This document shows, in pieces, positions 1 through 8,720 of a DNA stretch of 64,000 nucleotides. Position 1 is the stretch's first letter, and each line of letters starts with the position of its first letter. The notes under the pieces were generated by a model, which saw only the letters and a program-made list of their open reading frames with translations, searched no databases and had not been told where the DNA came from. The stretch comes from Sipunculus nudus (Eukaryota; Annelida; Sipuncula; Golfingiida; Sipunculidae): NCBI GenBank assembly GCA_026874595.1, contig JAPPUL010000095.1:186001-250000 (forward strand), in the 5' to 3' direction. A program made the translations under genes and the position numbers.

Positions 1-2
1 TA

Positions 3-1325
3 GATAACTCAGCTGGGGTTGATATGTCCGACCATGAAGTTAATCTTAAAATACTTTTTTCACATCTAATAAATTGCGGGCAAGTTAAAGACTTAGAAGA
101 ACGTAACCAATTCCTATCAAGCCTTACCATGGACTTAAACAATATGATTGTCAAGGATAATTATCTACAAAGCCTTGCTATATCGATGGATCACCGTAAA
201 TCTAAAAGCAATATTAACCAATATCGAGAACTAATAAGAAACCTAATCTTCGAAAATGTATTAGACCCAAAAGGAGAATTTATACCAACCGACAAAGAAA
301 TCATAAGTTATAGCTCCGAAGACAAAGGCATACTAAGACCACAACTTGCAATCATTATGGCTTATGAAAAAATGAGAGCTTATCAGGCTATCCTAGAATC
401 AAATATACCTGACACTCTGTACTGTGAACAATATATTATATCCTATTTCCCCGATAAGGTCTATGCCTCGTTTAATAAAGAAATACTAAAACACCAACTA
501 AAAAGAGAAATCATTGCAACTACTGTTACAAATCATATTATAAACTCAGCCGGCTCAACGCTCTTTTATGAATTAAAACGAGATAGCGGACACTCATACC
601 CTGACATCGCCGGCGCCTACCTTGTGATAGAAGATATATTAGATATACCAACCATACGACAGGCAATACTATTAGACCGTGAAATGTCAGCTGAGATACA
701 ATACAAAAAGTTAAGTACAATAGAAAAACTAATCAAAAATATCCTTAGCTGGAACCTCTCTTTTAAACAATGTATTTTGCCTGACAATGAAGAAATCGCA
801 AAACTTAAAGAAGATATATCGCACTTTGCCAAAAAACTTAATGAGTCAATTAACACAAATGTAGAGCCTTCTATTCAAGAGATAAATAAAAAAGAATCAG
901 ATATACCAACTGAACTTGAAAATAAGATATTGACATTAAAAAGATTAAAAAGTGTCTTTCTATACCTACCTCTCTCAAAACAGTTTAATTATAGTCTTAT
1001 GGACTGCCACCTCCTGCTGACACAAATAGATAATCTATTATCCATGGACATTATACAAGCACATCTTGAACAAATACCACTATCAACTATATGGGACCAC
1101 ATAACATATAACTATTTAAATATACAATTACAATTTGTTAGATATTCTTTATCTAAAAAGATATTACGCTTTCATAACGGTGATATAGAAGAGTATTTTA
1201 CAATAAAAGAGTTGGCATTTAACTACTATAGTAATTGGATAGTTCAATTGAAAGAAGGAGATAGAAATATTAATCTACACCCCATAACAGTAATATTAAA
1301 ATATCTATGGAATATAGTTAACTAA
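3..1325 (+). CDS. gdhB: NAD-dependent glutamate dehydrogenase (large bacterial type), C-terminal part
   Basis: This is the 3' end of the very large NAD-glutamate dehydrogenase family (about 1,500-1,600 residues), which oxidises glutamate to 2-oxoglutarate and ammonia in the cytoplasm. The frame is open from the first base, so the real start lies outside the window; the ATG at 24 is internal. The seven codons before it read DNSAGVD and continue into SDHEVN, a hallmark of this family. Further on, 'LRPQLAIIMAYEKM', 'YFPDKVYASF' and 'KREIIATTVTNHIINSAG' match the conserved C-terminal helical region. The gene ends in TAA and no partner gene follows in the same direction for 450 bp. The family call is firm. 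The gene symbol is used loosely, since naming differs between organisms. Confidence 0.9.
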   Translation, partial: DNSAGVDMSDHEVNLKILFSHLINCGQVKDLEERNQFLSSLTMDLNNMIVKDNYLQSLAISMDHRKSKSNINQYRELIRNLIFENVLDPKGEFIPTDKEIISYSSEDKGILRPQLAIIMAYEKMRAYQAILESNIPDTLYCEQYIISYFPDKVYASFNKEILKHQLKREIIATTVTNHIINSAGSTLFYELKRDSGHSYPDIAGAYLVIEDILDIPTIRQAILLDREMSAEIQYKKLSTIEKLIKNILSWNLSFKQCILPDNEEIAKLKEDISHFAKKLNESINTNVEPSIQEINKKESDIPTELENKILTLKRLKSVFLYLPLSKQFNYSLMDCHLLLTQIDNLLSMDIIQAHLEQIPLSTIWDHITYNYLNIQLQFVRYSLSKKILRFHNGDIEEYFTIKELAFNYYSNWIVQLKEGDRNINLHPITVILKYLWNIVN

Positions 1326-1716
1326 TAATTCTTTAGCACAAGCTTACCAAAAACTAAATAAAAAAAAACCCTTAAACTACTTCTTCGCAATGAAGATAAA
1401 TAACGCTTAATGTTATGTATTATTATCTATTCTCCCTTAGAGCACCTTATTAGCCATAAAATACTATTTATCTAAAATATTAAAGCAGTTCCTAACAAAT
1501 AGAATATTCATAGCAAATAGGTAATTGATTACTTACTTATTTCTCTTATTTAAATCCTTTTTAAATTCTTAAAACGGGACAATACATTTTATATAATTAC
1601 TTTTTATAAATATTTTCTTAAACACTTCATTTGGCCTATACATTTACTAAATAGGCTTCTAAGGATATCAAAATAAAATATACCTAATAACTATTAGAAA
1701 AAAGATAAAAAAACTC
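1326..1716. other. AT-rich intergenic region
   Basis: No coding frame is recognised here. The part from about 1,500 to 1,716 resembles the stretch upstream of the lipoprotein at 41,501: both have a 'ttgattacttact' block followed by T-rich sequence and then the same 'aaaaaactcttgactta' promoter start. This suggests an old duplication of a regulatory region. Confidence 0.55.
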
Positions 1717-1768
1717 TTGACTTATGTTAACATTTTATACATTACTTAAACCAAGTGAGTAATCACTT
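1717..1768 (+). promoter_or_regulatory. Promoter with TetR-like palindromic operator
   Basis: A TTGACT -35 element lies at 1717-1722. The -10 is less clear (CATTAC at a spacing of 17). Just downstream, at 1753-1768, is a perfect inverted repeat with arms AAGTGA and TCACTT around GTAA. A closely related site lies in the equivalent place at 41,453-41,466. Because a TetR-family gene lies in the same cluster, repression through this palindrome is likely. That is an inference from symmetry and position. Confidence 0.6.
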
Positions 1769-1783
1769 ATTTGGAGATGGACA

Positions 1784-2281
1784 ATGAATGTTAAAAAAGA
1801 GGTTAAAATGATGAAAACAAATTTTATTATAGCATTAGCTATTGTATTCACTTTTCTAGGAGCAGAAAGTATGGATGCTAAAAAAGAATATAAGATTAGC
1901 GGGGTGGTTCATGGCTTAACAGGAAAACATAGCCTTTACATTGCGTTAAAAGACAAAAGTAATTGGGATGAGGAAGATACAGTAAGTAGGCTTAAGATAG
2001 ATGCAAATCAAATCTCAAAGAAGAGTGTTTCTTTTGAGTTTATAGTGCCTGAAGGGGTTTATGGGATTAAGGTTTTTGAAGACATAAATGATGATGGAAA
2101 ACTTAATAAGGGTATCTTTGGCCCAAAAGAACCTTATGGTTTTTTTGCAAGTTACAAGCCTCTTTTTAGAGGACCTAATTTTGACGAATGCAAGTTTAAA
2201 GTAAATAAAGATATTGATGTTAAAATATCTTTATTAAACAGAGAAGATGATGCAGATGATAAAGATGATGTATATTATTAA
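1784..2281 (+). CDS. Exported DUF2141-family protein
   Basis: A 165-residue protein with an N-terminal hydrophobic segment (about residues 13-30) after several lysines, consistent with a signal peptide and periplasmic location. The central part 'YGIKVFEDINDDGKLNKG' followed by 'GPKEPYGF' matches the DUF2141 family pattern (an 'xDxNxNGkld' acidic loop, then 'EpyGFS'). The function of that family is not known. The C-terminus is very acidic (a run of Asp). A TTGGAG ribosome site precedes the ATG; an alternative start at Met9/Met10 would give a more typical signal peptide and also has a GAGG upstream. It is the first gene of a cluster with tetR, a retinol-saturase-like enzyme and a barrel protein, and lies directly behind the palindromic operator. 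Confidence 0.75.
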   Translation: MNVKKEVKMMKTNFIIALAIVFTFLGAESMDAKKEYKISGVVHGLTGKHSLYIALKDKSNWDEEDTVSRLKIDANQISKKSVSFEFIVPEGVYGIKVFEDINDDGKLNKGIFGPKEPYGFFASYKPLFRGPNFDECKFKVNKDIDVKISLLNREDDADDKDDVYY

Positions 2282-2315
2282 ACAAAGTATACCATTTTTT
2301 ATGTTAGAATAGATT

Positions 2316-2891
2316 ATGAATAATAAAAAAGAAATTATCTTACAAAAAGCCATTAATGTTTTTGGGGAATATGGTTTTGACAGGGCTACGACAAAGCTCA
2401 TAGCAAAGGAAGCAGGAATAAGTGAAGGTACAATATATCGCCATTTTGAAAATAAAGCTGATTTACTAGTACAAATTTTCAAGAGGCTCTGGGATAATAC
2501 TGTACCTGAGATTAAGAAAGAAATAGCGTTGCTAAAAAATCCGGATGAGCAAATGCAAGTTCTTGTAAAGCATATAATAAGTGTTTTTGAGGATAATAAT
2601 GCTTTACTTAAGGTTTTTTTAGTCAAGGTTGTTTCTATACAAGATAATCTTCAAAGTGGGATTATGGATGTTAGAGTAGATATTATTAGCATAATTGCTG
2701 ACATACTAAATTATGGCATAAAAGAAACAATATATAGAAAAGACCTAAATATAGATATTGTGCCATTAATAATATATGGATCTATTGAAGGTCTTTTAAC
2801 TTATTTTGCGGTTGTAGAAGACGCATTTAAAGCTTATAGTGATACTGCTATTAAAGAGTTAATGAGTGCTTATTTTAGAATTGTAAGATAA
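2316..2891 (+). CDS. TetR/AcrR-family transcriptional regulator
   Basis: A 191-residue regulator with a typical TetR N-terminal DNA-binding domain. Residues 8-48 contain 'FGEYGFDRATTKLIAKEAG' and 'SEGTIYRHFENKADLL', the helix-turn-helix and following helix. The rest is an all-helical ligand domain that cannot be assigned to a ligand. It lies 34 bp after the DUF2141 gene and 33 bp before the oxidoreductase on the same strand, so the genes probably form one operon. The palindrome ahead of the first gene of this cluster and its twin ahead of the lipoprotein at 41,501 are the obvious candidate targets. No palindrome is seen immediately ahead of tetR itself. Confidence 0.88.
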   Translation: MNNKKEIILQKAINVFGEYGFDRATTKLIAKEAGISEGTIYRHFENKADLLVQIFKRLWDNTVPEIKKEIALLKNPDEQMQVLVKHIISVFEDNNALLKVFLVKVVSIQDNLQSGIMDVRVDIISIIADILNYGIKETIYRKDLNIDIVPLIIYGSIEGLLTYFAVVEDAFKAYSDTAIKELMSAYFRIVR

Positions 2892-2924
2892 GTTGGACTT
2901 AATTTTATATTTAAGGAGATTATA

Positions 2925-4625
2925 ATGGAAGAGCAAGTAAGAAAAGAAGAGCAAGTAAAAAAGGAAATAGATTTAAATGAAAATTCAAAAGAACCCTATG
3001 ATGCCATTATAATTGGCTCAGGGATAGGAGGACTTACAGCTGGAGCTGTTTTATCAAAGTTTTTTAGAAAGAAAAAAGTTCTTATTCTAGAAAAACATTG
3101 GACCTTAGGCGGGCAAACGCATGAGTTTAAGAGAAAGGGAAAATATAGCTTTGATGTAGGAATACATTACGTGGGGGAGATTGCCCAACTTGGATTAATT
3201 GGGAGGGCATTTTACTATATTACAGAGGGTAGACTTAAGTGGCATAAAATGCCTTATCACTTTGACCACTACGTTTATCCTGATTTCAAGTTCAACGCTC
3301 CTTCAAATGAAAGAGAATATAAAGAAGATTTAATTAAAGCTTTCCCAAAAGAGAAAAGTGCAATCATTAAGCATTTTAGAACAATTAGATTGACACGATT
3401 TTATTTAACGTCCTTAATAACAGAACGACATATGCCTCTAATGCTTAAACTCCCCTTTACGATATTCAACACTCTTGGTTTTCTATTTGGTCTTAGAAAA
3501 CAATGTTACTCAACGGTAAAAGACTATTTAGATATGCGATTTAAAGATGAGCGATTAAAAGCTGTTTTAGTATCTTTATGGCCTGATTATGGCGTTGCCC
3601 CTAATAAAGCCATGCTGGGTGCCCATAGCCTTATCTTTTTTCATTATTATAGAGGTAGCTATTATCCTTCTGGAGGGGGATCAGCTCTTGCAAATAGTAT
3701 TATACCGACTATAGAAAAGCATGAAGGCAAGTGCCTTACTAATCATGAAGTTAAAGAGATTATTGTAAAGGATGACAAAGCGATAGGAGTTAGAGTAAAG
3801 AATGTACGATCTAAGGATGAGAAGGTTATTTATGCAAAAAAGATTATTTCAAATGTGGGAGCCTATAATACTTTTAGAGTTCTTTTAAAAGAGGCTATTC
3901 ATCCTGAGATTGAGGAGTTTGTAACAGGTCATAGTTTTCTTACACTTTATGTTGGCCTTAAAGAAAGTCCTGAGAGTCTTGGTATAAAAGGGGAGAATTA
4001 TTGGTTTCACCCAAGCTTTGATCATGTAAAAAACTCTAATAATAATTTGTTTAATGATGATGATGAGATAGGAGCATTTCTTAGTTTCCCTTCATTAAAA
4101 GACAGTGGCTCAAAAAGTCATACAGCTGAGATAATGGCGGTTTGTAATATTAATTATGACCAATATAAAAAGTGGCATGGTACTGATTGGAAAAAAAGAG
4201 GTGATGAATATATAGCGTTTAAAGAAAAGGTAACAGAGAAACTTCTTAATTTGGTAGAAAAGAACATTCCAGGCTTTAAAGCCTTAGTGGATTATAAAGA
4301 GGTATCAACGCCTTTATCCAATGAATATTTTCTAAGCAGAGCTAAGGGTATGTGTTATGGGATACCTGTTGTTCCTAAGCGTTATAAAGCTAAATATTTA
4401 AATAGGGTATATACAAAGATTAAGAATCTATATATATCGGGTTCTGACATTTTTTCTGTAGGTGTTGCCCCTTCAATGCTTGGCGGGATATTTGCAGGCT
4501 CTTTTGCAGGAGCTTTTAACAGATGGTTTTCAAAGCTAGCACTTTTTCTGCTAATACAACTAACCTATTTTACTTCAACTAAAAAAAAGATACAAAACAA
4601 TATTATAGAAAAAAAGACCTTATAA
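2925..4625 (+). CDS. FAD-dependent oxidoreductase, phytoene dehydrogenase / retinol saturase-like
   Basis: A 566-residue flavoprotein of the CrtI/retinol saturase group (COG1233-like). The dinucleotide-binding motif GSGIGG is at residues 31-36, preceded by a highly charged leader with a tandem EEQV(R/K)KE duplication. The C-terminal FAD signature is visible as 'NLYISGSDIFSVGVAPSMLGG'. Relatives saturate or desaturate polyenes or prenyl chains. No carotenoid genes are nearby, so the substrate is unknown. A hydrophobic C-terminal segment ('LALFLLIQLTYF') suggests membrane association. The start has a good AAGGAG site. It is in the tetR cluster, so a lipid or envelope-related role under TetR control is plausible but not shown. 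Confidence 0.85.
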   Translation: MEEQVRKEEQVKKEIDLNENSKEPYDAIIIGSGIGGLTAGAVLSKFFRKKKVLILEKHWTLGGQTHEFKRKGKYSFDVGIHYVGEIAQLGLIGRAFYYITEGRLKWHKMPYHFDHYVYPDFKFNAPSNEREYKEDLIKAFPKEKSAIIKHFRTIRLTRFYLTSLITERHMPLMLKLPFTIFNTLGFLFGLRKQCYSTVKDYLDMRFKDERLKAVLVSLWPDYGVAPNKAMLGAHSLIFFHYYRGSYYPSGGGSALANSIIPTIEKHEGKCLTNHEVKEIIVKDDKAIGVRVKNVRSKDEKVIYAKKIISNVGAYNTFRVLLKEAIHPEIEEFVTGHSFLTLYVGLKESPESLGIKGENYWFHPSFDHVKNSNNNLFNDDDEIGAFLSFPSLKDSGSKSHTAEIMAVCNINYDQYKKWHGTDWKKRGDEYIAFKEKVTEKLLNLVEKNIPGFKALVDYKEVSTPLSNEYFLSRAKGMCYGIPVVPKRYKAKYLNRVYTKIKNLYISGSDIFSVGVAPSMLGGIFAGSFAGAFNRWFSKLALFLLIQLTYFTSTKKKIQNNIIEKKTL

Positions 4626-4676
4626 GAAGGGATAACTAAGGGATAACTAAAGGGATAACTATAGGAGGAAACAAAA

Positions 4677-5297
4677 ATGCAAAGATTAAAAGATTATAAA
4701 AACATAAACTTAATAAAGAAGTATGTAATAAAATTTAGTTTAATATTTATTGTTGTTATATTAACGCATTCAACATTACACTCCAAAGAGGCAAAATTAC
4801 ACTCCAAAAAGGCAAAATTACACTCCATAGAGGCAAAATTAGAATCGCAAAAGGCAACAAGTGAAACTCCTTTTAAACAAGGGAAGATGGTTGTAGGAGC
4901 TATAGGAAATCTTTATTTTCTCCCTGACTATGCCATTGGGCTTGAAGCCTTCTTTTCCTACCTTGTATTAGATAACTTTTCAATAGGAGCAGGACTTGGA
5001 CTAAATACAGACTCAAATACTTTTCACTTTCTAATGACCCTATATGGTTATAACTTATTTGGAACACCTATAGTAACCCCTACGCTTAGTGTGAAGGCGG
5101 GAGTTGGGCTTACTCACGATAGATATAAAAAGGGGACTATTTTTAAGAGAGTCTTTGCCTCCTGGGGAGCCAGTGTTGGAATAATTATTATGTTAACAAA
5201 ATCAGCTGGAATATCTTTAGACGTTGGATTTCATGCAAAAGACCTTAGCTTTACCCCTGCATTGATAACAGGGAGTAGCATTGTTTTTAGCTTTTAA
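4677..5297 (+). CDS. Predicted small outer-membrane beta-barrel protein
   Basis: 206 residues with a lysine-rich start and a hydrophobic signal segment (about residues 18-34). Three 7-residue repeats of the type LHSxxAK follow, encoded by 21-bp tandem repeats. The remainder is rich in alternating hydrophobic and glycine residues ('SIGAGLGLNTDSN', 'SVKAGVGLTHDRY', 'GISLDVGFHAKD') and ends in a phenylalanine ('SSIVFSF'), the usual signature of barrels inserted by BamA. The upstream spacer itself has a tandem 'gggataactaa' repeated about three times before an AGGAGG ribosome site. No specific family was recognised. It probably ends the tetR-oxidoreductase cluster. Confidence 0.6.
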   Translation: MQRLKDYKNINLIKKYVIKFSLIFIVVILTHSTLHSKEAKLHSKKAKLHSIEAKLESQKATSETPFKQGKMVVGAIGNLYFLPDYAIGLEAFFSYLVLDNFSIGAGLGLNTDSNTFHFLMTLYGYNLFGTPIVTPTLSVKAGVGLTHDRYKKGTIFKRVFASWGASVGIIIMLTKSAGISLDVGFHAKDLSFTPALITGSSIVFSF

Positions 5298-5319
5298 CGA
5301 TATAGTGAGGTATTTAATT

Positions 5320-5803
5320 ATGAATCTAAGAGATTATCAAATGAGATTGTTTTTAGCCATTACAACTTTATTTTAAAGCTTTTTTCTAATAAGTTGTAAG
5401 GGAGATAAGACAGATAATTTAAGTGTTGGAGCATGTACTATTGAAGGAAAAGGCCTTGATGAGAAAGGGAATCCTACTAAAAAAGATATTACTGTTTCTT
5501 GTACTGAAAATGTTACAAAGACCATTTGTCAGGCTCTTGAGGAGAGCGCAAGAGTAGGGTATAAAAGTGAAGCTAGCAATAGGGGAAGAGAAGGGGATAT
5601 TCGCAAGAAGGAACTACCTGAAAGCAAGTTTAAATCAAATCGTAGCTGTAGTCAAAAAAAGGTTTTGGCATCATGTACAACAGGCGAGGTAGTAACTTAT
5701 GCATATAAATCTGGCAATGCTGCTGAGGACAAAAAAAACGAAGGCAGCAATGAAAAAGAGCTGCGATGCCGTCGGTGAGTATAAAGATCTTAGTACAGAG
5801 TAG
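5320..5803 (+). pseudogene. Broken lipoprotein, paralog of the lipoprotein at 41,501
   Basis: Aligned with the intact gene at 41,501, the signal-peptide part is almost identical, but codon 19 is TAA (5374-5376) where the paralog has the Leu codon TTA. A second defect near 5,761 is a one-base frameshift: the old frame stops at 5,776, whereas the end homologous to the paralog (Asp-Leu-Ser/Thr just before the stop) reads in another frame to TAG at 5,801. Between them the cysteine-containing C-terminal domain is still recognisable ('LASCTTGEVVTYAYKS' against 'LASCTAGNVVTYAYDS'). The Gly-Gln-Ser repeats of the paralog are absent. The 3' flank 'gaaaattaaggtttgtctt' is also shared, so whole segments were duplicated. 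Confidence 0.85.
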
Positions 5804-5837
5804 GAAAATTAAGGTTTGTCTTTCTTAGCTTATTATT

Positions 5838-5985
5838 AGCTTAAGTTAACAAAAACTTAAGAAATTAGGCAAGTATTTTTCTATAACTTATAGTTTAACT
5901 TATAGTTCTTCAAAAGCCTATTAAATAGTTAATAAGCTAATTATACTTACTATAAAAGAATGACTATTATTTTAATACAATAGTT
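5838..5985. repeat. Intergenic repeat, copy 1
   Basis: About 130-150 bp that recur at 14,012-14,138. Shared blocks include 'agcttaagttaa', 'ttaggcaagtatttttc', 'aaatagttaataa' and 'tataaaagaatg'. Copy 1 has an extra 'acttatagttt' duplication. Copy 1 is on the downstream side of the broken lipoprotein. Its nature (decayed mobile element or conserved untranslated region) cannot be decided from two copies. Confidence 0.7.
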
Positions 5986-6035
5986 TTAGATATATGCTTA
6001 TTAATAAAATATAGATAACGACAAGGAAGAATATA

Positions 6036-6956
6036 ATGGCAAACCCAAACATGCCAGAAAGAAAAGTAGCAAAAACAAAAGTAGCAAAAACAAAAGATGA
6101 AATTGAAAGCCTTATTAGAAACAAGGTCCAAGAAAGCTTACATTTAGAGTATAAAAGTAGTCAGGCACTAATTGACAATAATAATAAGCCAAAGGAAGCA
6201 TCTAAAAAGGAAATAGCTAAAGACGTTTCGGCATTTGCTAATTCTGATGGTGGGATGATTATATACGGAGTAAAAGAGTATGGCAATAAAGATAAAGATA
6301 AAAAACATCTGCCAGAAAAGATAGATGAGGGTATAGATAATAAGCTAAATATGAGAGAATGGTTAGATAACGTAATTAGTAGTAATATAACTCCTCCTAT
6401 AAGTTATGAAATTATCCAAATTGATAACGGAGATGGCAAGTCTTTATATGTGATTGACATACCTAAATCTTATAATACTCCTCACCAGGCATCTGATAAT
6501 AAGTATTATAAACGCTATAACTTTAAATCAAGCCCAATGGACCACTATGAAATTAACGATCTAAGAAGCAGACGTGCCGTCTATCCAAAACTAATTGATA
6601 TAGAGCCGTTTGTGGAAGCAGCAACTAGTCATGAGTATCGTTTTTCGTTAGCTGTTGAGAATATTGGCAATGTCTTTGCTAAAGATATACAATTTGAATT
6701 GCCTAATAACTGGCCTAATAACTGGCCTAATAAAACAATGTATGATGCTCTTAAAGAGGGTATTAAGGGTCTGTCTCCAAAGGAAAGCCGAAAGTATAAA
6801 TTCGAATATATGGCCAAGTCCAAGTCTCCGGTTCATGGCCCCGAGTCATTAGGATTTCCTAAGATAAAAGTTTCTTATTCAGACCCTCGTATTGAAGGTC
6901 GCATTATAGACGAATTTGATTTAAACGATTTTATTCTATATGATAGATTTGGGTAA
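6036..6956 (+). CDS. Schlafen-like AlbA_2 domain protein
   Basis: A 306-residue protein. Residues about 25-165 form a Schlafen AlbA_2 (divergent AAA_4) domain: the conserved 'LHLEYKSS' with its Glu and Lys, then 'EIAKDVSAFANSDGGMIIYG' and 'KYYKRYNFKSSPMDHYEI'. Such domains bind nucleic acid and are often found in defence or regulatory proteins. The C-terminal 120 residues look like a beta-sandwich and have no recognised family. The start is followed by a small tandem duplication (KVAKTKVAKTK), and 'PNNWPNNWPNK' is another. A truncated copy of its last codons plus 190 bp of downstream flank is found at 58,455-58,745. A role in defence is a guess from the context. Confidence 0.75.
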   Translation: MANPNMPERKVAKTKVAKTKDEIESLIRNKVQESLHLEYKSSQALIDNNNKPKEASKKEIAKDVSAFANSDGGMIIYGVKEYGNKDKDKKHLPEKIDEGIDNKLNMREWLDNVISSNITPPISYEIIQIDNGDGKSLYVIDIPKSYNTPHQASDNKYYKRYNFKSSPMDHYEINDLRSRRAVYPKLIDIEPFVEAATSHEYRFSLAVENIGNVFAKDIQFELPNNWPNNWPNKTMYDALKEGIKGLSPKESRKYKFEYMAKSKSPVHGPESLGFPKIKVSYSDPRIEGRIIDEFDLNDFILYDRFG

Positions 6957-7738
6957 GAATAACATGTTAGCTATTCCTATAATACTATTAAATGAGTTGT
7001 TAGCAACCCATATCAGCAAGTATTTTAAAACTTAGGAGCTGATTAGACAAAATTAACATATACGCTAATGACAAGGTACTATAACTACCTAAATGAAAGG
7101 AGACTACCATCCAAAAAGCAATGCAAAAATAATAAAAAGAATGACAATGATTATAATCCTTATAAATAGTTACAAGATAAAAATAAACTTATAATTATGA
7201 TTATTAATTGTTCTAATAAAGTAAATAAAAAGTATTCTAAGCTAGTCTTTTAAAAATAGTCTTGGTGATACTTCTTCGCTTTTGTAAAACTTCTTTAAAG
7301 GCACTGTCTACGTTACAATAGGCTTCTTATACCAAACTTGAACAACATTCTTTATCCTTTCGCCACCTCTACCATCACTATAATAAAATACCCATATTGA
7401 AGACCAATATTATTGCTCTACCTATTAAGAAAAATAACCTTCTCCAACTTAGACATATCTATATCAAGTTGGCTGCTACTCTTAGCACTACACCTAAATA
7501 AACATTATATAAATATCACTCTAATATTTTAGATAACAATTGTCCTAAGATAACTGTAATATATTTGTATTAAGAAATTTGTTATTTATTACCTGAAGTT
7601 AGGTCTAATTGAAATTAAAAGCCAGATCAGGCACTTGCCTTATTAACTTCCTATAGAATAAAGCAGGAAGTGATATATAAGGGTTAGCTACATAAGAAGA
7701 CTACACCACAGTAAACTATACAATGTGCGTAGCTTCAG
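6957..7738. other. Eroded intergenic region with a possible minus-strand gene remnant
   Basis: The first 190 bp (to about 7,150) are duplicated at 58,554-58,745. They contain two short sequences resembling parts of the type II CRISPR repeat (7,075-7,104) and, on the minus strand, a hydrophobic tail ([10 protein letters not shown]-like) shared by both copies. From about 7,260 to 7,480 the minus strand has short codon-like stretches such as 'SDGRGGERIKNVVQVWYKKP' interrupted by stops, suggesting a decayed gene that I do not recognise. Nothing else is supported. Confidence 0.4.
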
Positions 7739-8095
7739 CTATAAATTAGGCTTACCTGAATACTTTATAAACTCAGCAGGTAAATCGCTATTTAATAAAC
7801 CTACTGCAGAATCCTCAGCCTTCTTAAACTCCTCCATAATGTTAGCTAACTCATCCTCAGTATATGTATAAAATAAATTGGCTGACATAACATAGTCCAT
7901 CTTTTCAAGCTTTTGTAACTTTGCTACCTCCTCCAATACATCCTTACCCTCTATAATAACTATAATCTGACCTATGTCATCATGATAATGAACCTCACAA
8001 ATATCACTGGCATTCAATATATCAATAAGCTTATCTTTATCCTCTACCCTTGTCCTTACAACAACACTAGATATATTCATCCTTTTAACCTCCAT
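7739..8095 (-). CDS. napD: NapD, nitrate reductase assembly chaperone
   Basis: 118 residues, the small ferredoxin-fold chaperone that binds the twin-arginine signal of NapA during cofactor loading in the cytoplasm. The start 'MNISSVVVRTR' (Met6 of the long reading) fits the family opening ('xISSxVVxxxP'), and 'GQIIVIIEGKDVLEEVAKL' fits the second strand-helix unit. The C-terminal tail is acidic. It is the last gene of the nap cluster, as in Campylobacterota (napAGHBFLD). The gap to napB holds a decayed gene. The short length and low similarity of the family limit certainty, but the position is decisive. Confidence 0.8.
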   Translation of the reverse strand: MEVKRMNISSVVVRTRVEDKDKLIDILNASDICEVHYHDDIGQIIVIIEGKDVLEEVAKLQKLEKMDYVMSANLFYTYTEDELANIMEEFKKAEDSAVGLLNSDLPAEFIKYSGKPNL

Positions 8096-8189
8096 AATAT
8101 AAGTTTATTATCACCATTCCCACTAAGAATAGTATTGTCACCAACAAAATAAATGTAATTTAAACTGACAATACGTCCCTTTAATATAT

Positions 8190-8690
8190 AAAAATACTAG
8201 CTAAACTAAGATTAATTATAATAATACCCCCACTAATAAAGAAGCCTAATAACTTTGTAGACGAACTTAAACCTACCGAGTATAAGGTACCTGTTATCAC
8301 CCCCAATTAAAATATACTTAGCCTTATAATCAAGTTACTAAACCTTATCGACATTCCCACATTCTAAAACCTTAAGAACCCCTCTATTAATAAGTTAACA
8401 ATAATAACTTTCTTTTTATTCTGTGATAAGTCAATAAAAAATACCTTTGAAATACTCCTTAACTCCTTAAATATAGTTAACTTTATAGGCTTAATAAATC
8501 TTTTAGAATTAATACTATATACCTCTACATACCTAAAAGACCTAGCTATATAAATAAGACCATAATAAACAAATTCTAAAACACTACCAAAGGTATTATC
8601 CTCTTTATCTGTCCAGATAACTTCTTCCCCTCATACAAATTTAGCGCTACATTGCCCACAATAATAATAATGGAAAAGCCTTTACCACAT
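8190..8690 (-). pseudogene. napL: Decayed gene at the napL position
   Basis: Between napB and napD the minus strand codes in pieces for a beta-propeller-like protein: 'GNVALNLYEGKK', then 'WTDKEDNTFGSVLEFVYYG' and 'KVFFIDLSQNKKKVIIVN', later 'KYILIGGDNRYLILGRFK'. These fall in different frames and are separated by stops and frameshifts. In nap clusters of Campylobacterota the gene between napB/napF and napD is napL, a WD40-like periplasmic protein of uncertain role. The assignment rests mainly on position and the repeated-strand look, and it is clearly not functional here. Confidence 0.55.
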
Positions 8691-8720
8691 TATATCCATA
8701 ATACTTAAAAATCCCATAAA

